From Zetaproteobacteria bacterium (GTDB taxonomy: Bacteria; Pseudomonadota; Zetaproteobacteria; Mariprofundales; Mariprofundaceae), in contig JAJRVH010000161.1 in NCBI GenBank assembly GCA_021545625.1, forward strand, positions 1-10,892: a DNA stretch of 10,892 nucleotides, read 5' to 3'. A model generated the notes under the pieces. That model saw only the letters and a list, made by a program, of their open reading frames with translations. It searched no databases and was not told the DNA's origin. Position numbers and translations under genes: made by a program. Shown one piece after another: positions 1 to 7,083 of the stretch (the stretch's first letter is position 1; every line of letters starts with the position of its first letter).

Positions 1-468
1 GGCCGCCTGTTCACCGGTAAATACCAGCACCCGGCGTTCGCCGATGATGTCCAGCACGGCGGGCGGAATATTCAGCGAGCGGGAAAGCACTGCCACATCG
101 GGCTGCTCCTTCATGCCCTGTTCGCGACGCCAGGCAAGCAGGTCGGCGTAAGCCTCCCCCCCGCCAACCGGCAACAGATCCTGGGCGCAGCCTTTGGCCA
201 GCTGACGGAAATAACGCGCCGAGGTAAGCATGATATCGCTCTGGGCCGCCAGCTCCTGATAAAGGCGCCAGTCGCGACGGTTGGCGACGTCTGGCGGCAA
301 CTGCTGCTCGCCGCTTTTGGCGTCGAGCAGCGAAATACGGCCGTCGAGGCTGGCAATGTAGTTGGCATAGATCCGGATATCGCCGGACTGGCGATGCAGC
401 GCCAGTTCAAGATACAGCCCTTTCAGCGACCGCGGCCGGCAAAGGGGATACAGCTGCATGACCGACAT
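1..468 (-). CDS. RibD C-terminal / dihydrofolate reductase-like protein (partial, 3' end outside window)
   Basis: The reading frame is open from an ATG at 468 to the left edge, giving 156 visible residues. After about 33 leading residues comes YANYIASLDGRIS (34-46), the usual opening of the RibD C-terminal reductase fold (PF01872, related to dihydrofolate reductase). NRRDWRLYQELAAQSDIML (63-81) and SARYF follow, also typical. Such proteins are NAD(P)H-dependent reductases; in RibD the domain reduces the pyrimidine intermediate of riboflavin synthesis. No deaminase domain precedes it here, so this is a stand-alone reductase and its substrate is unknown. The start follows the SMR stop by 19 bp, which suggests one transcript. 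No strong Shine-Dalgarno sequence is seen; a second in-frame ATG at 459 is an alternative. Family call is fairly sure, exact function is not. Confidence 0.75.
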   Translation of the reverse strand, partial: MSVMQLYPLCRPRSLKGLYLELALHRQSGDIRIYANYIASLDGRISLLDAKSGEQQLPPDVANRRDWRLYQELAAQSDIMLTSARYFRQLAKGCAQDLLPVGGGEAYADLLAWRREQGMKEQPDVAVLSRSLNIPPAVLDIIGERRVLVFTGEQAA

Positions 469-487
469 CAGGCGATACCGGCCCGCA

Positions 488-823
488 TCATGATCCCTGC
501 TCGGACAGGTGCAGCATCACAACGCCGCTGATGATCAGCAGCATCGCGATCATTTTCGTCACCGTGGCGCTTTCCCTGAATACGATAATGCCGACGATCG
601 CGATCAACGCCGTGCCGACACCGGCCCAGACCGCATAGGCAATGCCAAGCTCGATACGTTTGAGCGACATGATCATGGCCGAAAACGATCCGGTATAGAA
701 CAACGCCATCAGCAATGTCGGCAGCCAGCGGCTGAAGCCGTCGGAAAGCTTCATGCAAACCGTTCCCGACACCTCCAGCCCAATGGCCAGCGCCAGCCAC
801 AGCCAGGCATGCAGCGCGCTCAC
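488..823 (-). CDS. Small multidrug resistance (SMR) family transporter, EmrE/Qac-like
   Basis: This 111-residue protein is the normal SMR length and is almost entirely hydrophobic, with four predicted membrane helices. The first helix holds the essential proton/substrate glutamate (E17, in GLEVSGTVCMKLSDGF), matching E14 of EmrE. The later motif GIAYAVWAGVGT is also a family signature. SMR proteins work as inner-membrane dimers that exchange protons for cationic compounds. The sequence resembles the EmrE/Qac side more than the guanidinium exporters, but specificity cannot be settled by eye. The start is a GTG at 823; no other start leaves helix 1 intact. It lies downstream of the large dehydrogenase on the same strand (93-bp gap) and upstream of the RibD-C-like gene. 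A possible promoter and a hairpin covering the start codon are listed separately. Confidence 0.92.
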   Translation of the reverse strand: MSALHAWLWLALAIGLEVSGTVCMKLSDGFSRWLPTLLMALFYTGSFSAMIMSLKRIELGIAYAVWAGVGTALIAIVGIIVFRESATVTKMIAMLLIISGVVMLHLSEQGS

Positions 824-840
824 GGGCTGGGGTGCCCGTG
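821..840 (-). promoter_or_regulatory. Inverted repeat overlapping the SMR start codon
   Basis: CACGGGC (821-827) and GCCCGTG (834-840) form a perfect 7-bp inverted repeat around a 6-nt loop. In the minus-strand transcript the GTG start codon of the SMR gene is the last three bases of the 3' arm, so folding would bury the initiation codon. No run of U follows, so it is not an obvious terminator. A role in translation control is inference. Confidence 0.35.
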
Positions 841-846
841 AGCTTC

Positions 847-876
847 GGTATATTCGTAAACGACAGTCCCCGTCAT
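847..876 (-). promoter_or_regulatory. Possible sigma70-type promoter for the SMR gene
   Basis: On the minus strand, ATGACG (871-876) and TATACC (847-852) are separated by 18 bp and each matches four of six bases of the -35 and -10 consensus. Transcription would begin near 840, at the edge of the inverted repeat over the SMR start. This would let the SMR gene be expressed apart from the dehydrogenase. The rest of the 824-916 gap shows nothing else convincing. Weak matches, so tentative. Confidence 0.25.
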
Positions 877-916
877 GCCCCTATCCTGCCCCGAACGGAG
901 CGGATCGCAAAACGGC

Positions 917-3900
917 CTACATCAGCACCCGTTCGATGCCGCCCTGCTGTACCTTCCGGACAAACTGATCCTGCCAGTCCTCGCCGTGCAGATGTCGTGC
1001 CAGTTCGACAACGATATAGTCGGCATCCACGCCGCTTTCGCCTTCCAGCCGGCTCAGCCCCTGCAGACATGAAGGGCAGGAGGTCAGAATCTTCTGTTCG
1101 GCACGACCCGGGAGCTGCGCCCTGGCCCTGGCCATCTCCTCTTCCTTGCGGGCGCGGATCTTGCCGGCGATTTCGGGATGCGCGACCGCCAGCGTGCCGG
1201 CCTCTCCGCAACATTCGGCCGACTTCACCGCCTCCTCTCCAAGCAGAGACCGGATCGCGGCATGCGAACCGCCGCGCTTGAGCGGCGTATGGCAGGGGTC
1301 GTGATACATATACTCGACACCCGAAACGCCGTCGGCCGAAACGCCCTGGCTTACCAGATATTCATGGATATCGATCAATGGCGCATCCGGAAACACCTGT
1401 TCCAGCTCGTAGCGGGTCAGCTGATCGTAGCAGGTGCCGCAGGATACGATAACCGCCTCGAAATCCAGATATGACAGCGCATTCCGGATACGATGGAACA
1501 GCACCCGGTTGTCGTAGGATATCCGGTCGCCACGCGCATGATCGCCGCCGGCCGTAGAGGGATAGCCGCAGCACAGATACGACGGCGGCAATACGACGTT
1601 CAGGCCCAGATCGAACAACATCGCCTGAGTCGCCAGCCCCACCTGCGAAAACAGACGTTCGGAACCGCAGCCCGGAAAATAGAATACCGCCCGGCCGTTG
1701 GCCCGGGCCGGATCGCGCAATACCGGAATCGAATTCTTGTCGGCCGACTCGATGCCCAGCGTCTGGCGCGCCGTGCCGACCGGCAGCGACGGCAGCGGCC
1801 GCTCGATGAAATTGATTACCCGGGCCTGCACGCCGTCCAGGTTGCGCTTGGCGGCCGGTTCCGCCTGAACCAGTCCAATCCTGCGTGCCGCCTTGCTGAG
1901 CAACCGGTGGCCGGCATAGCCCCAGCGGATGACCACCTCGCGCATCAGCTTGATCACGTTCGGATTCCGGATGACCAGAAAGGCCATCGCCAGCCGGCTT
2001 CCGAGACTGGTACGCGCCATGCCCTTGTCCTTCAGCAGTGCGCGCATGCTTTCGGTGACCACGCCGAAATCGATATTGACCGGACACGGGCTTTCGCATT
2101 TATGACAGATCGTGCAGTGGTCGGCGACATCGCCAAGCCCCTCAAACTGCTCAAAGGATATGCCGCTTCCGGTCTGCGATTCGTACAGGAACGCCTCGAT
2201 GATCGCGCCGGATGCCTGAATCTTGTTGCGCGGCGAATAGAGCATATTGGCGCGCGGAAAATGGGTGTTGCACACCGGCTTGCACTTGCCGCAACGCAGG
2301 CAGGGCGAAATGGCCTCGGACAGATCGGTCAGATCGGCCGCCTCGAGGATCATCGATTCCATTTCCAGAAGATTGAAGCTGGGCGTATAGGTCAGGCCGA
2401 GATCCGTATCGGCCATCAGCTTGCCGCGGTTGAACAGATCGTCCGGATCGACGCGTTTCAGATAATCGGCCGTTTCCCGCAGCAGTTCGCGATCCAGATA
2501 GGGCAGCTTGGTGATGCCGATGCCGTGCTCGCCGGAAATCACGCCGCCGAGTTCGACGGCCTTGCCCATCACCTTCTCGACCATGTGATGGGCCTTCTTC
2601 ATCATTGCATAGTCGTTCGAATTGACCGGGATATTGGTATGTACATTGCCGTCGCCGGCATGCATATGGGTGGCGATCACGATGCGCCCGGAAAGCGCCT
2701 TCCGGTGTGCCTGCCGAACACCCTCGATCAGCGCGTCGTGGCCGCGCAGCAGATCAAGCACCGGCCCTTCGACCGACTCCCGGTAGGAAATGCGATGGGC
2801 GCCGCGCTGAATCACGCGGAACAGCGGCTCGGAACGGCTGTAGGCGACCCCCTCCAGCAAATCGGCCACCTCTTTCGCCGGCGCATCCAGTCCCTTCAGC
2901 TGGCGCTGCCACTGCTCGCGCACCGTTGCCAGCGTCTGCTGACACTGCTCAAGCTTGTCGGCCAGAAAGGCGTCCTCGTCGGTGCCTAGCAGGCTCTGGT
3001 CCAGCCGGTCACCGGAAATGCGGCCGGCCATGTCCTGCAGATAGGCGGAGATCGCATCGACGGCCTCGATCTTGTTGGCAATCGAGTTCTCGATATTCAG
3101 GTGCTCGATGAAATCGTTGTATTCGGACAGACGATCCAGCGGGATCACCACATCCTCATTGAGCTTGAAGGCACGGGTGTGCCTGGCGATGGCCGCCATG
3201 CGGCCACGATCTCCCCAGAAACGGGAACGATCCTGGGCGGATATCGCAACAAAGCCCTCACCATTGCCTTTCGAGGCGATGCGGCAGATATCCGCGCATG
3301 CCCTGGCCACCGCCTGCTCGTCGTCGCCGGACACGTCGATCAGCAGCACCACGCGCGGGCTTTCCCGACGCGTGGACTTGGAGACATAGTTGATCGCCTT
3401 GACGTATTTCTCGTCGAAATGCTCCAGGCCTTCCAGATGGGCGCCCTTGAAGGCATCGACATGGCGCTTGATCTCGACCATGGCCTGCGTCGCATCGTCC
3501 AGTTGCTGGCCGAAAAACTCGCAGCAGACGGTACGCGTATAATCAAACGAACGATGCAGTACGAATGTCGCCTCGGTGATAAAGCCGTCCGTACCCTCCT
3601 TCTGCACCCCGGGCAGGCCACCCAGTGCCTTGCGCGTCACATCCTTGCCCAGCCCCTGCTTGCGGAACGTCGAACCGGAAATGGTCAGGGTTTCCGGCTC
3701 GCTGGTCGGCGTCGTGCCATCGGGACCGGTGCGGTGCAGGCGGAAATGCACCTCGTCCTCGTCGTGGATCTTGCCCATGTTGTGGTCGATGCGCTCCACC
3801 GTCAGCCAGCTGCCATCGGCCATCACCATTTTCCAGGACAACAGGTTGTCCACGCAGGTGCCCCAGATCACCGCATGCTTGCCGCCGGCGTTGGAGGCGA

Positions 3901-4717
3901 CATTACCACCGATCGTGCAGGCCCACAGACTGGTCGGATCGGTCGCAAACACATGCGGTTTCGAGGCCTCCATCACCTTGCCGGTCACGGCGCCGGCACC
4001 GGCGGTAATCGTCGGCACCTCGCCCAGACGTCCGATATCGCGCATCGTCACCGGCGAAATGTGATCCAGCTTCTCGACATTGATCATCACCGCATCGTTG
4101 GAAAGCGGCACCGAGCCACCGCACAGGCCCGTGCCACCACCGCGCGGAATCACCGTCAGCCCCAGCTCGCGCGCCGCACGGATCAGGCCGGGAATCTCCT
4201 CCATCGAATCCGGCGTCAGCACGCAGAACGGCGCATGCTGGCGCCAGTCGGTCGCATCGGTGGCATGATGAGTCAGCGTATAGGCATCGAAATGGATGTT
4301 GTTGACGTGGGTATGCCTGGCAAAAGCGCGTCTGGCCTTCTGCCGGCGCTTCGGCTCCTCGTCGAACCAGGCATAGAATTCGTTGAGCATGCGACCGGTA
4401 CGGGCCGCCACCTTCCGGGCTCTCGGATTGTCCACCGCCCCCTTGCAGATGCGATCCAGCCGGTCCTGGTGGCGGCGACGCATGCGCTGCCGGCGCTTCC
4501 TGTTGTGCAGCAGATCATTTTTCAGAAACACATTGCGCTCGACCACCCACAAATCGCCGAGAATTTCGAAAAGCATGCGCGCCGAACGACCGGTTCGGCG
4601 CTGGGTTCTGAGGACGTTCAGATCGTCCCAGGCCTCCTCACCCAGAAAGCGGATCACAATCTCCCGGTCGGAATACGAGGTATAGTTATAGGGGATTTCG
4701 CGGATATTCTCGGTCAA
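917..4717 (-). CDS. DUF3683-type FAD/[4Fe-4S] dehydrogenase (GlcD-GlcF/D-lactate dehydrogenase-like single chain)
   Basis: This protein of about 1266 residues joins in one chain what glycolate oxidase splits into GlcD and GlcF. Residues 1-160 are a basic N-terminal region typical of DUF3683. The FAD-binding domain (PF01565) shows PRGGGTGLCGGSVP at 191-204. The FAD-linked oxidase C-terminal domain (PF02913) shows HMHAGDGNVH (684-693) and SGEHGIG (728-734). Two [4Fe-4S] motifs of the form CxxCxxCxxxC follow: C806/809/812/816 and C868/871/874/878. Two CCG domains (PF02754) end the chain: C1017, CCG at 1049, C1093/C1096; and C1142, CC at 1169-1170, C1214/C1217. Members oxidise 2-hydroxy acids such as D-lactate or glycolate and pass electrons through Fe-S centres, probably to quinone at the inner membrane; the substrate here is unknown. 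The TTG at 4717 is preferred because GGAGAG lies just upstream and the protein then starts MTENIREIPYNYTS; an in-frame ATG at 4729 lacks a Shine-Dalgarno sequence. No frame break was seen. Confidence 0.9.
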   Translation of the reverse strand: MTENIREIPYNYTSYSDREIVIRFLGEEAWDDLNVLRTQRRTGRSARMLFEILGDLWVVERNVFLKNDLLHNRKRRQRMRRRHQDRLDRICKGAVDNPRARKVAARTGRMLNEFYAWFDEEPKRRQKARRAFARHTHVNNIHFDAYTLTHHATDATDWRQHAPFCVLTPDSMEEIPGLIRAARELGLTVIPRGGGTGLCGGSVPLSNDAVMINVEKLDHISPVTMRDIGRLGEVPTITAGAGAVTGKVMEASKPHVFATDPTSLWACTIGGNVASNAGGKHAVIWGTCVDNLLSWKMVMADGSWLTVERIDHNMGKIHDEDEVHFRLHRTGPDGTTPTSEPETLTISGSTFRKQGLGKDVTRKALGGLPGVQKEGTDGFITEATFVLHRSFDYTRTVCCEFFGQQLDDATQAMVEIKRHVDAFKGAHLEGLEHFDEKYVKAINYVSKSTRRESPRVVLLIDVSGDDEQAVARACADICRIASKGNGEGFVAISAQDRSRFWGDRGRMAAIARHTRAFKLNEDVVIPLDRLSEYNDFIEHLNIENSIANKIEAVDAISAYLQDMAGRISGDRLDQSLLGTDEDAFLADKLEQCQQTLATVREQWQRQLKGLDAPAKEVADLLEGVAYSRSEPLFRVIQRGAHRISYRESVEGPVLDLLRGHDALIEGVRQAHRKALSGRIVIATHMHAGDGNVHTNIPVNSNDYAMMKKAHHMVEKVMGKAVELGGVISGEHGIGITKLPYLDRELLRETADYLKRVDPDDLFNRGKLMADTDLGLTYTPSFNLLEMESMILEAADLTDLSEAISPCLRCGKCKPVCNTHFPRANMLYSPRNKIQASGAIIEAFLYESQTGSGISFEQFEGLGDVADHCTICHKCESPCPVNIDFGVVTESMRALLKDKGMARTSLGSRLAMAFLVIRNPNVIKLMREVVIRWGYAGHRLLSKAARRIGLVQAEPAAKRNLDGVQARVINFIERPLPSLPVGTARQTLGIESADKNSIPVLRDPARANGRAVFYFPGCGSERLFSQVGLATQAMLFDLGLNVVLPPSYLCCGYPSTAGGDHARGDRISYDNRVLFHRIRNALSYLDFEAVIVSCGTCYDQLTRYELEQVFPDAPLIDIHEYLVSQGVSADGVSGVEYMYHDPCHTPLKRGGSHAAIRSLLGEEAVKSAECCGEAGTLAVAHPEIAGKIRARKEEEMARARAQLPGRAEQKILTSCPSCLQGLSRLEGESGVDADYIVVELARHLHGEDWQDQFVRKVQQGGIERVLM

Positions 4718-4721
4718 GCAT

Positions 4722-4727
4722 CTCTCC
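4722..4727 (-). promoter_or_regulatory. Ribosome binding site deciding the TTG start of the dehydrogenase
   Basis: GGAGAG on the minus strand lies 4 nt upstream of the TTG at 4717 (6 nt counted from its GGAG core). It overlaps the alternative ATG at 4729, which has no purine-rich sequence in front of it. This favours the TTG as the true start. Confidence 0.55.
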
Positions 4728-4863
4728 ATGGCTTGTCAGGCCGGGTCTTCTGCGGGGCAGGATAATGAGGCCGCAAGATGAATGAAACCTTAATTTCCCG
4801 AAGCAAAAGAGAGGGGACAAGGGACGTCGCCGGCGCTACCCGTCGCATCCCTGCTCAATCTTC

Positions 4864-4891
4864 TTGAGTGACGGCGTCATTCTGTCATCAT
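4864..4891 (+). promoter_or_regulatory. Possible promoter and palindromic operator for the aminotransferase operon
   Basis: TTGAGT (4864-4869) and CATCAT (4886-4891), 16 bp apart, weakly resemble -35 and -10 boxes. Transcription would then start close to the ATG at 4898, giving an almost leaderless message, which agrees with the lack of a good Shine-Dalgarno sequence there. An 11-bp palindrome, TGACGGCGTCA (4869-4879), sits between the two boxes, where a repressor could bind, and GTCAT recurs at 4884-4888. The rest of the divergent gap (4730-4863) shows no clear element apart from a 12-mer shared with the 882-893 region. Tentative. Confidence 0.25.
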
Positions 4892-4897
4892 TTAGGC

Positions 4898-6103
4898 ATG
4901 AGTATCCAGCTTTCCAGACGCGTTCAACAAGTCAAACCATCCGCCACGCTGGCGATCACGGCCAAGGCCGCCGAGATGCGCGCCGCCGGCCGCGATATCA
5001 TTTCGCTGTCGGTCGGCGAACCGGACTTCGAAACCCCGAAAGCCGCCCGTGAGGCCGGCATCGCCGCGATCGAATCGGGCTTTACCCGCTATACAGCCGT
5101 GCCGGGCATCCCCGAGCTGCGCAGAGCCGTGGCCGACAAGTTCAGAAGGGACAACGACCTGGACTACGAGCCGGAGGACATTCTCGTATCAACCGGCGGC
5201 AAGCAGTGCATCTTTAACCTGCTGATGGCGCTGATCGATCCGGAAGATGAGACGATCATCCCGGCACCCTACTGGGTCTCCTACCCGGACATGGTGCTGC
5301 TGGCCGAGGGAACACCGGTCATCGTCGAAACTGCGGCCGATGCCAGTTTCAAGCTGACCGCCGAACAGCTTGAGGGCGCGATCACGCCGAAAACCCGTCT
5401 GCTGTTCCTCAACTCGCCCTCCAACCCGACAGGCATGGCATATACCCGCGACGATCTGGCGGCGCTCGGGGAGGTGCTGCGCAGGCATCCCGGCATCGTC
5501 GTCGCCACCGATGACATGTACGAAAAGATCCTCTTCGACGGCAAGCGTTTTGCGACCTTCGCCCAGGTCAATCCCGACCTGAAAGAGCGAACCGTGACGC
5601 TGAACGGCGTCTCCAAGGCCTACTGCATGACCGGCTGGCGCATCGGCTTCTGCGCCGGTCCGCGCGAACTGATCAAGGCCATGAGCAAGATTCAGGGCCA
5701 GAGCACATCGAACCCGAACGCCATCGCGCAGAAGGCAGCGCTGGCGGCGCTGACCGGGCCAACCGACGAGCTCGACAAGATGGTTCGCACCTACGAAACG
5801 CGCCGCGGCTGGCTGGTCGAAGCGATCAACGCCATCCCCGGCATGCATGCCATCATGCCCGACGGGGCCTTCTATGTGTTTCCGTCGGTAAAGGGCTGGA
5901 TCGGAAAGACAACAGCCGCCGGCGACACGCTGAAGGACGACGTCGCCGTCTGTGAATGGCTGCTGGAGGAAGCGGGCGTGGCTCTGGTGCCCGGCACTGC
6001 CTTCGGTTCGCCCGGCCATATCCGTTTCTCCTATGCCGTGTCGCAGGACACGCTCGAGGATGCCGTGCAACGCATCGCCGACGCGGCCGCCCGGCTGGGC
6101 TAG
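4898..6103 (+). CDS. Class I PLP-dependent aminotransferase, aspartate aminotransferase type
   Basis: This 401-residue protein has the full set of fold-type I aminotransferase features. K240 in SKAYCMTGWRIGF is the lysine that holds pyridoxal phosphate; R248 in the same motif contacts the phosphate. N176 (SPSNPTG), D205 and Y208 (DDMYEK) bind the cofactor, W126 stacks near it, and R376 (HIRFSYA) should bind the substrate carboxylate. The N-terminus (SLSVGEPDFETP, 36-47) and length fit the bacterial 1-beta aspartate aminotransferases, which move amino groups between aspartate and 2-oxoglutarate and sometimes also accept prephenate or aromatic keto acids. The protein is cytosolic. The ATG at 4898 gives the normal family N-terminus; a GTG ten codons upstream is less likely. 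It heads a four-gene plus-strand run and is divergent from the dehydrogenase gene. The family is certain; substrate preference is not. Confidence 0.93.
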   Translation: MSIQLSRRVQQVKPSATLAITAKAAEMRAAGRDIISLSVGEPDFETPKAAREAGIAAIESGFTRYTAVPGIPELRRAVADKFRRDNDLDYEPEDILVSTGGKQCIFNLLMALIDPEDETIIPAPYWVSYPDMVLLAEGTPVIVETAADASFKLTAEQLEGAITPKTRLLFLNSPSNPTGMAYTRDDLAALGEVLRRHPGIVVATDDMYEKILFDGKRFATFAQVNPDLKERTVTLNGVSKAYCMTGWRIGFCAGPRELIKAMSKIQGQSTSNPNAIAQKAALAALTGPTDELDKMVRTYETRRGWLVEAINAIPGMHAIMPDGAFYVFPSVKGWIGKTTAAGDTLKDDVAVCEWLLEEAGVALVPGTAFGSPGHIRFSYAVSQDTLEDAVQRIADAAARLG

Positions 6104-6106
6104 GGC

Positions 6107-6499
6107 TTGCGCACGTCGCTGATCGTCTTTGCCGCTGGCTGTCTCGGCGCACTTGCCAACAGCCTGACCGTCTGGATCTGCAGCGAATTCGGACTGACCC
6201 AGGCAGCCGGCGTCGCCATCGCGCCGCAGTTATCGCCCGGCTGGCTGTATCCGCGCATCGTCTGGGGCGGGCTGTGGGGACTGTTATTCCTGTTGCCCCT
6301 GCTGCCCGGAAACGCGATCAGGCGCGGCCTGCTCTTCAGCCTGCTGCCAACGCTGGTGCAGCTGTTCGTCGTGTTCCCCTACAAGGCCCACAAGGGCATG
6401 GCCGGACTGGAACTCGGCCTGCTGACGCCGCTGTTCGTGATCGCTTTCAATGCCGTCTGGGGCGTGGTCACGGCCTGGACAATCCGGGCGGCAAGATGA
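6107..6499 (+). CDS. Small four-helix membrane protein of unknown function
   Basis: The product is 130 residues and mostly hydrophobic, with four likely membrane helices at about 3-24, 48-68, 72-93 and 103-126. Recognisable stretches are GCLGALANSLTVW (11-23), WLYPRIVWGGLWGLLFLLP (46-64) and a final FNAVWG. It looks like an unnamed conserved bacterial membrane protein; I cannot assign a function. The start is unusual: a TTG only one codon after the TAG that ends the aminotransferase, in the same reading frame. No ATG occurs until far into the protein, so the TTG (MRTSLIVF) is the only start that preserves helix 1. AGGG at 6102-6105 is too close to be an ideal Shine-Dalgarno, so translation probably depends on ribosomes finishing the upstream gene. 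The next gene follows 16 bp later. Confidence 0.75.
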   Translation: MRTSLIVFAAGCLGALANSLTVWICSEFGLTQAAGVAIAPQLSPGWLYPRIVWGGLWGLLFLLPLLPGNAIRRGLLFSLLPTLVQLFVVFPYKAHKGMAGLELGLLTPLFVIAFNAVWGVVTAWTIRAAR

Positions 6500-6503
6500 A
6501 TCC

Positions 6504-6509
6504 GGGAGG
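6504..6509 (+). promoter_or_regulatory. Ribosome binding site fixing the start of the beta-barrel gene
   Basis: GGGAGG lies 6 nt before the ATG at 6516. It selects this start over the in-frame ATG at 6450, which lies inside the preceding membrane-protein gene and would add an unlikely 22-residue extension. Confidence 0.7.
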
Positions 6510-6515
6510 CGCGAC

Positions 6516-7079
6516 ATGAGCGATGACATTATCAAACACCTGGGGCCGCTGTCCCCTCTTGCCGGCATCTGGGAAGGCGATCAGGGCGTCGATGTCGCGC
6601 CGTCCGGCGGCGGCGTCGCGGTCGAAACCGTGTTTCGCGAACGCATCGTCTTCGAGCCGCTCGGACCGGTCGTCAACGGGCCGCAAACCCTGTACGGGCT
6701 GAAATACAGTACCACGGCATGGCCGCTGGACAGCGACAACCCGTTTCACGAAGAGCTGGGCTACTGGCTCTGGGACGCGGAACGGGGCGAGGTGATGCGC
6801 TGCTTCATCGTGCCGCGCGGCGTCAATGTGCTGGCCGGCGGCACGGCGGAAGCGGATGATACGGCCTTTTCCATGGCCGCCGATGTCGGATCGGCCACGT
6901 TCGGCATTTCATCGAACCCCTTTCTGGACAAACAGTTCCGCACTGTCCGCTACGAACTGGATGTTACCATCCACGACCGGGACAGCTTCAGCTACGAGGA
7001 AGACACCCAGCTTGATATCCCCGGCAACAGCGGCCTGTTCCATCATACCGACCGCAACACGCTGAAGCGCCGCGGCTGA
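6516..7079 (+). CDS. Heme-binding-type beta-barrel protein (nitrobindin/THAP4-like, PF08768)
   Basis: This 187-residue soluble protein has the marks of the nitrobindin/FABP-like family: an N-terminal LSPLAGIWEGDQG (12-24), a middle rich in beta-strand patterns with HEELGYWLWD (78-87) and MRCFIVPRG (94-102), and a C-terminal FHHTDRNTLKR. In characterised nitrobindins a histidine near the C-terminal end binds ferric heme; H177 or H176 is the candidate here, but this is inferred by position. The family is linked to nitric oxide or peroxynitrite chemistry, yet many bacterial members are uncharacterised and some may bind other hydrophobic ligands. There is no signal peptide, so it is likely cytosolic. 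The ATG at 6516 has a strong Shine-Dalgarno sequence. It sits 16 bp after the membrane protein gene and 4 bp before a [2Fe-2S] protein gene. Confidence 0.82.
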   Translation: MSDDIIKHLGPLSPLAGIWEGDQGVDVAPSGGGVAVETVFRERIVFEPLGPVVNGPQTLYGLKYSTTAWPLDSDNPFHEELGYWLWDAERGEVMRCFIVPRGVNVLAGGTAEADDTAFSMAADVGSATFGISSNPFLDKQFRTVRYELDVTIHDRDSFSYEEDTQLDIPGNSGLFHHTDRNTLKRRG

Positions 7080-7083
7080 CGGC

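Noticed and set aside
468..841. Overlapping open frames on both strands over the SMR gene
   Set aside because: Low-complexity, His/Arg-rich products with no family features; the SMR frame has the conserved Glu and four helices.
841..916. Guanidine (ykkC-type) riboswitch upstream of the SMR gene
   Set aside because: Considered because such riboswitches control some SMR genes, but the paired ACGR-loop hairpins of the mini-ykkC type are not seen and the gap is too short for the large ykkC class.
3101..4765. Plus-strand open frame of 554 codons opposite the dehydrogenase
   Set aside because: Mirror of a well-supported coding sequence, with no recognisable domain; same for the 498-codon plus-strand frame at 1493-2989.
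4868..4897. GTG at 4868 as start of the aminotransferase
   Set aside because: Adds ten residues outside the family N-terminus and has no ribosome binding site; the ATG at 4898 fits better.
5189..6070. Minus-strand open frame of 293 codons inside the aminotransferase
   Set aside because: Antisense shadow of a gene with every catalytic residue present.
6450..6515. ATG at 6450 as start of the beta-barrel gene
   Set aside because: Would overlap the membrane protein gene by 50 bp; GGGAGG before the ATG at 6516 decides the start.
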